A stretch of 64,000 nucleotides of DNA. Origin: Sulfitobacter donghicola DSW-25 = KCTC 12864 = JCM 14565 (lineage in GTDB: Bacteria > Pseudomonadota > Alphaproteobacteria > Rhodobacterales > Rhodobacteraceae). Made by a program: the position numbers and the translations under genes. Location of the stretch: contig NZ_JASF01000005.1 of the NCBI RefSeq assembly GCF_000622405.1, forward strand, positions 2,356,001 to 2,420,000, in the 5' to 3' direction. Shown here piece after piece: positions 52,507 through 62,600 of the stretch; positions within the stretch are counted from its first letter, which is position 1; every line of letters begins with the position of its first letter. Below the pieces are notes generated by a model that saw only the letters and a program-made list of their open reading frames with translations, was not told where the DNA came from and did not search any database.

Positions 52507-54301
52507 CACCGTTGCCTCCGCGCAGGAGGCATTCTTCGATCGGGACTGGAGCCGCATTCGTGGAAGCGTTCCCCGCTCTCGGGCAAAGCAGATGGCGCGC
52601 GCCGCCATGGGGCATTCGCCCGCGATCTTCAAAGCCATTCGCGATGGAGGCACGCACAATAAAGCGCAGCTTCGCAACCAGCTGGAATACCTGACCACCA
52701 AATCGAGCTTTATCATCGACAGCCGTGGCACTTATGACGACCAAAGGGCTCTCTCTGCCAAAGAGATCGAACAGGTCACACGCCGGTTTTCAGCACAGTG
52801 GAATGAGGGGTTTCATCCCAAGCTGGGACATACCTCGCATCTCTTGATGGCCTTCCCGATTGGCACGCACGGCGAGGATGTCGCCGAGATCACGCGCGAG
52901 ATCTGCGAGCGCTTCTTTCAGGGCGAAGGCAGCCACTTCGACTACATCGCGGCCGTGCATGAGGACCGGGACCATCCGCACGCGCACATCGTTCTGAACC
53001 GGCGCAGCAAGGACGGGGAGTTCTTCTTTCTGAAGGAAGGGCACCACTTCAACTACGACAGTTTTCGTGAGGCGATGGTGGAGGTGTCGGACCGCTATGG
53101 GCTGCGGCTTGAGGCGACGCGAAAGCTTGAGCGTGGCATCACGACGAAGAGGCCAAACGATGCAGACCAGCGTCGCGCGGAAGCCACCGGTGAGGAGCCG
53201 ATAGAGCGTGAGCGCGTCGGGCCAGCGCTTGACCGTGCCCTGGCTGAAGTCGCCCAGAACGCGCGGCTCTATCGCGGCTTGGCCGCCGAGGCCTCGCGCG
53301 AGAACCAGCATGACATTGCAGCAGCCTTGGACAAAGCCGCGACGCTCTTGGCACAGGGCAAACCGATTGAAGCAGATGGAAAGGTATATGGCATGGCCGA
53401 AGAACAGCATTCGTTTGATGAGGTCGTGGATGCCTTTCACGACAAGATCAACCAAGCTGAACGCATTGTAGCGGACGCCCCGATGGAGCGGCGTGCCGCA
53501 CTGGAGCATGAGTTGAACGACATCTATCGCTCTTTGTCGCATCTCAGCCCAATGGGAACGCAGTCCCACACCTTGCAAGAAGATGCCTCCAAAAGTGGGA
53601 TCTATTCGGCTGCGAATATACGGGCTGAGGCCCAAGGAGCCTTGCAAGATCCAGCTCTTGCCGAACGTCTTCAGCAGGCTTTGAAAGGCACCGGCATAGA
53701 TGCACTGGAGGCGACGCGTCGCGTTGAAATCGGCGCGGGCAATGCCGCGCTGGAACGGCAATGGCTGGGGCAAGATTTGAAGGCGATTGCCGATAAGGAG
53801 GGCTTTGACCTGTCACGCGCCGATGAGCTCGAAAAAGCGATCGACCGCCTCGATCAGGTGCACAGTGATCTGGGCCGTTTGTTGGCCGATGCTGAGGTTC
53901 TTAAGGACAGTGGGGCGGTGGAAGCCGAACGGCAGGAAGCCATAGTCGACAGGTTGCCGCCGACTACCGCTGATATCCTGAGCCGTATGAGGGACGACCC
54001 GACCGCAGATCCATTCCGCAGCGATCTGGAGCGCGAGACCTTGAGGGCCGAACTGGAGGATCTGGCCGGTGAAGAAAACACCCCGGACTTGGCAATTGGC
54101 GATGAGACCGCGCTGGAGGAACATATGGAAGACCGCCTAGACCGGCTCTATGCGGCCAAGGCATATCTGCAGAGCGATGCCGTTCTGGCGAAGAGTTTGG
54201 CGATGGAGCATGTCCTCGACGAGATCGCCAATGAAGAAATTGATGTTCAACGCGAGCGGCACGTCGATGCCGATAGCGAAAAGGGTGTGACGCATGGGTA
54301 A
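52493..54301 (+). CDS. MOBP-type relaxase / mobilization nuclease (VirD2-like domain)
   Basis: ATG 52493 has GGGAGG upstream, so the longer frame is not used. The 602-residue protein has the three-His relaxase motif in HEDRDHPHAHIVLNRRSKDG near residue 157. The likely catalytic Tyr lies further N-terminal in the TTKSSFIIDSRGTYD region. The remainder is long, acidic and helical, with coiled-coil-like stretches but no recognised helicase or primase. It nicks oriT and leads the strand into the recipient. It overlaps the coupling-protein gene by 8 nt. Confidence 0.88.
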   Translation: MARNSTVASAQEAFFDRDWSRIRGSVPRSRAKQMARAAMGHSPAIFKAIRDGGTHNKAQLRNQLEYLTTKSSFIIDSRGTYDDQRALSAKEIEQVTRRFSAQWNEGFHPKLGHTSHLLMAFPIGTHGEDVAEITREICERFFQGEGSHFDYIAAVHEDRDHPHAHIVLNRRSKDGEFFFLKEGHHFNYDSFREAMVEVSDRYGLRLEATRKLERGITTKRPNDADQRRAEATGEEPIERERVGPALDRALAEVAQNARLYRGLAAEASRENQHDIAAALDKAATLLAQGKPIEADGKVYGMAEEQHSFDEVVDAFHDKINQAERIVADAPMERRAALEHELNDIYRSLSHLSPMGTQSHTLQEDASKSGIYSAANIRAEAQGALQDPALAERLQQALKGTGIDALEATRRVEIGAGNAALERQWLGQDLKAIADKEGFDLSRADELEKAIDRLDQVHSDLGRLLADAEVLKDSGAVEAERQEAIVDRLPPTTADILSRMRDDPTADPFRSDLERETLRAELEDLAGEENTPDLAIGDETALEEHMEDRLDRLYAAKAYLQSDAVLAKSLAMEHVLDEIANEEIDVQRERHVDADSEKGVTHG

Positions 54302-56186
54302 GGCGCGGATCGCACTCGGCGTAATGAGCTTTGCCCTTCTGGGAGCGGTGTTGGGCTATGTTCTAGCGTCGGCCTTTCTGACATTCCGCTGGTTCGGGGT
54401 CGGGGCCGATATCGATTTCCTGATGCTGGCGCGCAGCTATGGGGTTCTCCGAACGACCCATCCAGGCGATATGCAGATCGTTCACTTGCTTGTCGGGATA
54501 TGCACCGGGGGAGGTGTTTTGCTTAGCGCAGTTTTGATGAACGATGCGCTGACCAAATTCGGTGAAACCCACTGGCAGCAGATGTCTGAGATGAAACGGA
54601 ACGGCTTTTTCGGCAAGCCTGGTCATGGCTTTGTCCTCGGCAAAATGGGTAAGCCCAGGAGCCGCAAACCCTTCGTGATGTCCAAGGTCTTCCCCCATGC
54701 TCTGATCGTGGCCCCGACCGGACGCGGCAAGACAACTGGGTTCGTCATCCCGAACCTCTTGACCTATCAGGGCAGTGCCGTGGTGCTGGACGTGAAGGGC
54801 GAAAACTTCGAGGCAACGGCGCGCCACAGGGCAGCGCAAGGCGACAAGGTGTTCCGGTTTGCGCCCACTGATTGGAAGGACGGCCGCTCGCACCGCTACA
54901 ATCCTTTGTTGCGCATATCGGCGCTGGACAACGTCGACCGCCAGCAGATGGAGCTGCAACTCCTGGCCTCGCTGTTCCTGCAAGCTGATAATGACCGAGT
55001 TCAGGGGCTTCTTGATGGCGGTATCGATCTGTTTGTGGCGGCGGGACTTTTGGCGTTCGAGCGCAAACGGCCGACCCTGGGCGAGATCTACCGCATCACC
55101 GCATCAGGCGGTGACAAGCAAAAGGAATATCGCAGACGCGCCGATGAAGTGGCTAATCCGGCTGCCAAGCTAATCTTCATGCGCGTGGCATCGACCAACA
55201 ACGACACGTTAACGTCCTATTTGTCGCTCTTGATGACATCTGGCCTGAAGCAGTGGTCGAACCCGGCCATCGACCGCGCAACTGCGACCTCAGACTTAGA
55301 TTTCCGCGACATCCGAAAGACGCCGTTTTCGGTCTATCTCGTAGTTGAACCACTCATGGTGAAACCCCTCGCGCCGTTGATCCGCTTGTTCTTCTCGGAT
55401 TTGTTGGCATCGCTGCAGGACCATGAACCCGGCAAGGACGAACCTTGGCCGGTTATGATCATGCTCGATGAGTTCAATCGCCTGGGCAAAATGCCGATCG
55501 TTCTCGACAGCATCGAAACCCTGCGATCATATCGCGCCAATCTCGCGATCGTCACACAGACGATCCCGGCGCTGGACGAGATCTACGGCGAAAATGCCCG
55601 CCGTGCCCTGCAGGGCAACGCGGGTATCAAGCTCTATCTGACCCCCTCAGATGAAAAGACCATCGAAGAGCTCAGCAAAGCCGTCGGCAAAACCACCAAG
55701 CGCGTCGTGACCCGTTCGCGCTCGGTCGGCCGCAACCCTTTTGCCGGTCGCAGCATGTCTGAACGGACGGAAGAAACCGCTTTGCTGCCCGAGGATGAGG
55801 CTCGGCGCATGGATCTTGATGACATCGTTTTGGTGGTTGACGCGCAAATGCCAGTGCGCGCCAAGCGGATCAAATACTATGAGGATTGGTTCTTTAAGCA
55901 GATCTTCGACAAGCAGACTGGTGATTTGCCATATCCCTCAGCCGGGGATCAAATGCGGGGGCTGCAAGGGCAGATCAAAGCTCTTGAGGCGAAGATTGGG
56001 GCGCTTGAGATGCCGAGAGCGGTTTCAGGTGATGGCGCTGAAATTGACGGAACGCGGCGCGAGGAAATCGATGATTTGGCCGGTGAACATCGAGGTGTGG
56101 CCATAGACGAAAAGCCTAGTCTGGACGAATATCAGGTAGGAACGGAGAGGATACAGAGATTCATGGAGGAAGCCTCTGTGAGGTGA
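54294..56186 (+). CDS. VirD4/TraG-family type IV coupling protein
   Basis: The 630-residue protein has two N-terminal helices (ALGVMSFALLGAVLGYVLAS and VHLLVGICTGGGVLLSAVL), Walker A APTGRGKT near residue 140, SAVVLDVKGENFEATA and Walker B PVMIMLDEFNRLG near 388. It carries the relaxase-DNA complex to a type IV channel. No channel genes (VirB/Trb) are seen in the window, so it may use another element's channel. A mostly charged C-terminal tail follows the ATPase. Confidence 0.92.
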   Translation: MGKARIALGVMSFALLGAVLGYVLASAFLTFRWFGVGADIDFLMLARSYGVLRTTHPGDMQIVHLLVGICTGGGVLLSAVLMNDALTKFGETHWQQMSEMKRNGFFGKPGHGFVLGKMGKPRSRKPFVMSKVFPHALIVAPTGRGKTTGFVIPNLLTYQGSAVVLDVKGENFEATARHRAAQGDKVFRFAPTDWKDGRSHRYNPLLRISALDNVDRQQMELQLLASLFLQADNDRVQGLLDGGIDLFVAAGLLAFERKRPTLGEIYRITASGGDKQKEYRRRADEVANPAAKLIFMRVASTNNDTLTSYLSLLMTSGLKQWSNPAIDRATATSDLDFRDIRKTPFSVYLVVEPLMVKPLAPLIRLFFSDLLASLQDHEPGKDEPWPVMIMLDEFNRLGKMPIVLDSIETLRSYRANLAIVTQTIPALDEIYGENARRALQGNAGIKLYLTPSDEKTIEELSKAVGKTTKRVVTRSRSVGRNPFAGRSMSERTEETALLPEDEARRMDLDDIVLVVDAQMPVRAKRIKYYEDWFFKQIFDKQTGDLPYPSAGDQMRGLQGQIKALEAKIGALEMPRAVSGDGAEIDGTRREEIDDLAGEHRGVAIDEKPSLDEYQVGTERIQRFMEEASVR

Positions 56187-56321
56187 AGGTGAGAGCTTTC
56201 GTTCGATTCGAGTTGTGTTAGCAAGTGGGGTGCGCTTTGGTTTGAAGTTGGATTGCTGGGCAACGTTGGCTCTTTGTAGGGACATATTTGCGTTTGACGC
56301 GCCTCTCGAGCCAGCTTGAAC

Positions 56322-56369
56322 TTGTGGTTGTGGTTGTGGTTGTGGTTGTGGTTGTGGTTGTGGCTGTGG
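56322..56369 (+). repeat. TTGTGG hexamer tandem repeat
   Basis: Seven perfect TTGTGG units (56322-56363) and one CTGTGG variant (56364-56369) lie 55 bp before the start of the 1072-aa gene. The tract is in a short AT-richer gap between the coupling protein and the defence-like module. Slippage would change the promoter-to-gene distance in 6-bp steps. Confidence 0.9.
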
Positions 56370-56424
56370 TCGGGCAATATGAAAGCCTAAAAGTTTTGTA
56401 TTACATCTAGGTATTTAGCATTCA

Positions 56425-59400
56425 ATGCGTGAGCAAAAGTCAGCGTCGATGGACCCTCAGGTTTTACTGAGAACAAAGGATTTCCTTGTGAATCGCGCCC
56501 AGAAATCTCTGAATGCGCCACCTTTCTTGGCCCTCGCAATTGAACTAAGCCATTTGTCGGACACGAGAATTGCACTTCAAGCTTTGGTGAAAGAAGGATA
56601 TACGCCTCAGAAATTGCTCCATAAATTTCCGAATGTGACAGCATGGGCAATATGTGCATCGTTGCTTGAGAATTATGGTCAAGGAAGCCAAGAAATATGG
56701 CCGCTGATTGGTCGATTGTTTGGCAAGGAACCGTCCCTAGCAGCGCGTACGGAAATCGTCGCTTCATTCAAATCCGTTTGCCGCAAGATTGGACTAGTGA
56801 CGGACGGCTTCGATCGTAATGTTGATGTTTTTCTGATCCATGTCGGCGTAGCGCGTGGACAAATGGGTCATGTTGCAAAGGCCTTCTTGCAGCAGGAGGC
56901 TGCCAATGGCCTGCCATCTTCCGATGATGTAGTTCAATTGAACCGTTGGGAAGACGATGCTGTTTTAACGTTCCTACCGGTGGGCGTACATGTTCCTGAG
57001 CGCCCTATCTTGCACGACGAAACGGCCTGGATGGCGGCACTCTTTCTAAAATGGCGTGGCAATCCTACAGAACTTCGAAAGCAAAGCACTTTTGCCGCGG
57101 AGTTCGCGGAAACTTTGGACAAAATTGAAAAAGATGTTGGCTCGTCAAAGCTGCTCGCTTCTCAACCTTCGCCACGTTTGATTTGGCTGGATGGTCGCCC
57201 ACAATTGCAGGTGCCGGCGGGTGCTGGAAGGCTGCAGGTTAACATCGGCTCGCAAACACTCAGGCTACGGCGTGGACAGACATGGCCTCTAACTACCCCG
57301 CTTCCCTCGGAGCTAACTTGGATCGCAGATGGGGAAGACCGCTATTTACCGTTATACAACTCAACTTTTGTCATCTTCGAGCCAGAAGATGGTCGGCAGC
57401 TTGTACCTCGCAAAGGGACCACGGAATGGATTGTTCAGACAAGTGTGGCGACGGTAACCTCAACTCGGGAATTCACAGTGAATGGGGTTCCGGCCGACCT
57501 TTTTGGCCCTGATCTATATGTCGCTCAAGTGAGCTTGCGGGACAAACCCGCAGAACTTCGATCCTCCAAGGGGAACGTGGTACTACGCGGCTCCAAAAGA
57601 ACAAGAATAAGCATCGACGGTCGCCCAATTGCGGTGCAATCGGGCAAAGCTGGCAGTTTGTGGCCCGGTGACGCGGATATAGTGCTGGAAGCCGCGCTCT
57701 ATACAGATCGCCTTGTGACCCTGAAGGCCCAGTGTGGTGAGAAATCAGAGCTTGTCCACTGTGAACTCGATGAGAACGACATTGGCAGATTGTCGGTTAA
57801 CGATATTCTAGAAAAGCTACATCTAGACCAGACGGGAAATCCCATCCGTCTCGTTTTGACGATGCTGCGAGACGCGGATGGTCAATTCATCGAGACGCGA
57901 ATCAGACGGGAGATTTTCGTTTGGCCGACTTACACCGGCTTGGACGGCGTCACGTTCCTGAGCGCGATGCCACCTTCAAATTTTGTATCAGCATCATCCA
58001 AACATGTTTCGTACGACGAATCCGGCAATCTGTGTTTGGATCGTAGGGGCGGTTACGACAAAGCCCTGGTTGGGTTCGAGATTGATTCAGAAACCCGTCA
58101 GTTTCTCGTAGATTGGCCCGAGATTTCGATTGTCTTGGAAAAAACAAACGGCACACGTGAGCCCCTGATTCTTGGGAGCGCAATTATTCTGGGCCTTGAC
58201 GATTGGAACAGTTCACTTGTTGTCCGGTCCCCAGATCGCCGCGCAACCTTGACCATTGCAGGTCGGTCGTTGGATCGGCCTTTCGCCAATACGGGAAGTT
58301 GGGCAATTCCGCTTCGTCAACTTCACAAAGCTCACGACAACCAGATCTACCTGGTCAACGGTGCCGCACGCACCTTGCTGGCACGCATAGAGACCGTTGC
58401 AGCTCCGAAAGAGCTCGTGGTGAACTACCGCGCTGACGGTGTCACCGCACGGATCCGCGCCCCCTTTTCAATCGGTGGGGTTTTGATAGCTGCCGAAGAC
58501 GAAGGTGGTCAAGTTGTTACCAGTGAGTTTAGCTTCGATCATTTCCCGTCAGACGTGCCTGCGGATCCAAAGATCAGTGCACAGAAAGCAGCCGATGACA
58601 GGGTTACGATACTGCTGAAAAATTCCCGCAGTTCCGAAATGCTGCGTTTGTTTGACATAAGTCTACGCGATGTCGGTAATCGCCGTTGGACCCGTCTCTC
58701 AACAAATCGAGGAGACCGAATAGCGCTCGCCGTTCCAGCGTCCGAGCCCGCAGAGCCAACGGTTGAAGCCATGTCACGCATTGATGGTTGGATAAACCAA
58801 TGTTTCGCGGCTGAGTGTTGGGATGGCGGACTAAACAGGCTGTTGACGAGCCGCTGGGCAGAAGTTGTCCGCGCAATTGATCATCAAGCTGGTGGCCGTG
58901 CAGCAATTCTCAGCCTCGTACATGCGGAAGAAGAAGACTCTAACTGGCTGCCTATGAAGCATGTAGTAGAGGTCGTACCTGAACTTCATTCAGCCGAGGC
59001 CTTCGAATACTCAGCTCTTGGAGCGATCGACTCACAAATCGGAAGAGCTCTCTCGCGCCTCAACTCAATCGGACGCGGTCAGATCCGACAAAACTCAGCC
59101 ATAGATCCCCGCGCGCTCCTCGGCTTCAAGAACGCTCGGTCAGCAGATCGTCTCGGCGAAGAACTATCCGGCTTTTCGACGCTTCGTCTCATCAATGTTT
59201 TGCAAATGCTTGGCACCTCTCGCGCGTTTTGGGATGGCCGAACTGTGCTCGGACCAGAACATCGACAAGCAGCGATGACCGGCTTGATAGAGCGCTGTGA
59301 GGATTTCCGATTGTTTTCCGAAGACGCGGCTGAGGGACCGATGAGCCTAAGAAGCGCCCGCCTTAACCAGCTTATGCAAGGTGTCATCAAAAATGCCCCA

Positions 59401-59643
59401 GACATCCCTAAAGGTCCGGAGCACGAAGAACAGGACTATGTGCTTTGGATAGATCAAACCCTCATGGCATATGCCAGTGCAGCGCGCCGCAATAAGGTTT
59501 TAGTGTTGTTTGACAAAGTCGCACAGTCAACGGGCTTTTCACTTGCCGAAACCAAGAGATTGTTTGGCGAACTTCTACGAATAGCGCCTGAATTGCTTAC
59601 GTTTCACTTATTATGCCAAGAGCTAGAAAGGCTGCGTTCATGA
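56425..59643 (+). CDS. druH: Large protein paired with giant helicase, DruH-like candidate
   Basis: The 1072-residue protein shows no motif I can name. The N-terminal third is helical (LVNRAQKSLNAPPFLALAIE), the middle is strand-rich, suggesting repeated beta sandwiches (LQVPAGAGRLQVNIGSQTLR), and the end is helical again (ETKRLFGELLRIAPELLTFH). Length, lack of known domains and a 4-nt overlap with a DruE-like helicase match DruH of type III Druantia, which consists of only these two genes. ATG 56425 is used; ATG 56449 is possible. The assignment rests mainly on the partner and size. Confidence 0.5.
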   Translation: MREQKSASMDPQVLLRTKDFLVNRAQKSLNAPPFLALAIELSHLSDTRIALQALVKEGYTPQKLLHKFPNVTAWAICASLLENYGQGSQEIWPLIGRLFGKEPSLAARTEIVASFKSVCRKIGLVTDGFDRNVDVFLIHVGVARGQMGHVAKAFLQQEAANGLPSSDDVVQLNRWEDDAVLTFLPVGVHVPERPILHDETAWMAALFLKWRGNPTELRKQSTFAAEFAETLDKIEKDVGSSKLLASQPSPRLIWLDGRPQLQVPAGAGRLQVNIGSQTLRLRRGQTWPLTTPLPSELTWIADGEDRYLPLYNSTFVIFEPEDGRQLVPRKGTTEWIVQTSVATVTSTREFTVNGVPADLFGPDLYVAQVSLRDKPAELRSSKGNVVLRGSKRTRISIDGRPIAVQSGKAGSLWPGDADIVLEAALYTDRLVTLKAQCGEKSELVHCELDENDIGRLSVNDILEKLHLDQTGNPIRLVLTMLRDADGQFIETRIRREIFVWPTYTGLDGVTFLSAMPPSNFVSASSKHVSYDESGNLCLDRRGGYDKALVGFEIDSETRQFLVDWPEISIVLEKTNGTREPLILGSAIILGLDDWNSSLVVRSPDRRATLTIAGRSLDRPFANTGSWAIPLRQLHKAHDNQIYLVNGAARTLLARIETVAAPKELVVNYRADGVTARIRAPFSIGGVLIAAEDEGGQVVTSEFSFDHFPSDVPADPKISAQKAADDRVTILLKNSRSSEMLRLFDISLRDVGNRRWTRLSTNRGDRIALAVPASEPAEPTVEAMSRIDGWINQCFAAECWDGGLNRLLTSRWAEVVRAIDHQAGGRAAILSLVHAEEEDSNWLPMKHVVEVVPELHSAEAFEYSALGAIDSQIGRALSRLNSIGRGQIRQNSAIDPRALLGFKNARSADRLGEELSGFSTLRLINVLQMLGTSRAFWDGRTVLGPEHRQAAMTGLIERCEDFRLFSEDAAEGPMSLRSARLNQLMQGVIKNAPDIPKGPEHEEQDYVLWIDQTLMAYASAARRNKVLVLFDKVAQSTGFSLAETKRLFGELLRIAPELLTFHLLCQELERLRS

Positions 59644-62600
59644 AGGATCTGCCCGAGCAAAACGATGATCTCGATCCCGTCGTTTTCAAGAAAACGTTGG
59701 CCGACCGCCTGCGCGATTTCACGTTATCTGCAGCATCAATTTCTCCAGTGCATGCGCCGCGCCTTGCGTCTGCCGTTGAAACTTTGATTTCGCACCATCC
59801 GTTCGTCAGCGGTCCTTTCGTAGAGAGCCTTCCCGACTTCGAGAAAGGCGAGTCTATCGCAGAACTTGTTGCCTCTGATAACCTTTGTGAAGCTTGGAAA
59901 GCGATGCAGGAAAAGGCTCCTGCGCTGTTTGAGCGTAAACTCCATCTTCACCAAAGAGCGGCAATCGGCCGAGAAGAAAACTATCTTGTGGCAACTGGCA
60001 CAGGTTCGGGCAAAACAGAAGCTTTCTTGTTCCCACTTATCGATGCGCTTTTGCGTTCTGGCGTCGGCACTCCGGGTGTGAAGGCGATCCTTATCTATCC
60101 ATTGAACGCTTTGGCGACGGACCAAATGCACCGCATCTCAAAGCTCTTGTTCAAAGAGCTTGGCGATCCCGGATTGACCCTTGGTCGTTTTACCGGTCAA
60201 ACGAGCGCGCGCGCTGGTAGGGCTGAAATCGAGCGGGAGATTAGTGAAGCACCGAGTTTTCAATCTGCTTTTGGATATGATGAAAAGGTGCCCAAAAACT
60301 GGCTCTTGTCGCGCAAGGAGATGTTGGAGAACCCACCTGATATTTTGATCACCAACTATGCAATGTTGGAGCATATTCTACTTTTACCCAAGAACCGTGC
60401 TCTCCTCAAAGGGGCTGATCTACAATGGATCGTGCTTGACGAATTGCATACGTATACTGGCGCTCAAGCAATTGAAGTGGCGTTTCTGCTCAGAAAGCTG
60501 AAAGCAGCGTTAGACATAAAGCCGAACACCCTGAAATGCGTTGGGACATCTGCCAGCCTCGATCCGTCTAGAAAGGACGAACTTGCAAGATTCGCAGAGG
60601 ACCTATTCGGCGAACCTTTCGGCGGGGGTAGCGAAGCAATCATTACTTCAAAACGCGAACTTCATCCTGAACTGAAAATAGACAAACCAATACGGTCACT
60701 TACAGCGGAACAATGGATTAAGCTTGGAGAGGGTCTAGTTGAGTTAAAACGAGATGGCGTGCTCCACCCCGATGAAGCTAAAAACCATGTTGAAGACTGG
60801 AATGATGTCTCAGGCGGCATATTGGACCTAGAGGATGGGCCACACCTTGGGAGCCGTCTTTCGGAAGCGCTGTCCTCTCTTTCCGAGGTACGACAGACCG
60901 CCCACCTTCTTTTACCAGCCGAAAATGCTGGCGCTAAAATTCTGCCGTTAGGCGTTTTGGCGACCCAAATTTTCCCCGATGCGCCGCCAGATGTATCTAC
61001 CAAAGCCATGACCGCACTAATTTCAATCGCTGTCTTGGCGGTCCCCTCAGGTGTAGACGGTTACCCATTGCTACCGGCGAGATACCATATTTCTGCGAGC
61101 GCTACTGAAGGCATTTTGGTTGGACTGGATCCAAGCAACGACGAGAGCTGGACAACACCCGAGATTGGTCGGAATGGACGAGATGCAACTGACAAGACAC
61201 CCGCTCTTTGGCCCTTACTTGTTTGCCGTAGTTGTGGGCAGCCATATATCGAAGGTTTCGACGATGGATTGAAAATAGCACCAACTCCAATCCGAAATGG
61301 GTCGTCAAAGCGCATCGTTTTGCGGCTTGGCAAAAGCGGAACAGCAGCAACAGACGATGTCACAGACGATCTATCGGAAGTTGATCTTGAATACCTGAAC
61401 CCTGTCGATGGCCAAATCATGGACGGACCCGACGATGGTGTGATTGAACTTCAGGTGGCCAGCACTGAAGAAGACGACCGCGACCGCAAGCCTTACGTGA
61501 AAAAATGTCTCGCGTGCGGGGCAGGAGCTGGAAATTACGCTGAACCAGTCTCGCATATTCACCCCGGCGATGAGGCCGTTTCTGCCATGGCCGCCCAAGC
61601 GCTGCTGGAAGCACTTCCGCCGAGAGAGGAGTCAGATGGCCCGATGGGTGGTCGCGCGTTGCTGGCCTTCTCGGACAATCGGCAAGATGCTGCATTTTTT
61701 GCGCCGTTTTTCGAACGTACGTCTCGCCTAGAAGCACTTCGAGGGGCAATTCTAGATTCCATCTGCGGCGAAGGCGAACCGATGGGAATCCGCGATCTTG
61801 CAGACTCAGTCGCGAGGCGATTGCGCAAGCACAAATTCGCTCTCTATGATCGCAGAGACTTGGAACGCCCTATGAGGGGCGATCAGTTCAAAGACAGATT
61901 GTTAGCCTTGGTAGTCGCAGAGATGACGCTCGCTGCGACTGGTCGAATTTCGCCGGAAGCATTTGGACTTTGGCAGGTTAACCACGCAAAGCTGGATCAA
62001 GTCATCAGGAAGGCGCAGGGCGAGCTTCCGTCCGAAAAGCTGAGTGCGCTTGTTCCAGGAACTCTCAAGCTCATTCTATTGATGATGAGGCAAAACAGGG
62101 CAATCAACGATCTAAGTGGCATCATCGATTTGTCCGACGAGGCTGTATGGGGGAGAGGGCGCGGTTCCGTTGAGACGGCGTATGATTTGGATCGAACATC
62201 TGAAGGTAAACGTCTAAGAACTCTTCTTCCCTCCAAGCCAACGACGCCCACGCGACTTACTTGGGTCCTGTCAGAAAGGCTTGAACTAAGTTTCGACGAG
62301 ACCGCCACCTTAGCAAGAGCCTGTTGGGACGCGCTTTCATCACGGCGAGCGGGCATCTTGCAAAAACACAAAGCAGGGTTGGTCATTGATCTGGATGGGC
62401 TGCAAATTGAGAAAGGACGCGACCGCTTCCAGTGCGAAAAATGTGGCCGTGTGGCTGGATTTGACCTTTCGGGTGTGTGTCTTGCGTTCAGGTGTACTGG
62501 TGCAACCAAACGCGTCGAAAGTAACGATTCAATCAGTGAAAGTTACTACGTTCAACGCTATCAGGCTCTTCCGTCGGCGGCAATCGCGCGGGAACATACC

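Noticed and set aside
56322..56369. CRISPR-like repeat array
   Set aside because: Units are 6 bp without spacers; it is a simple sequence repeat.
56132..56377. A minus-strand frame with a His-Asn repeat
   Set aside because: The repeat is only the translation of the TTGTGG tract; the rest is antisense to the coupling-protein tail and the gap.
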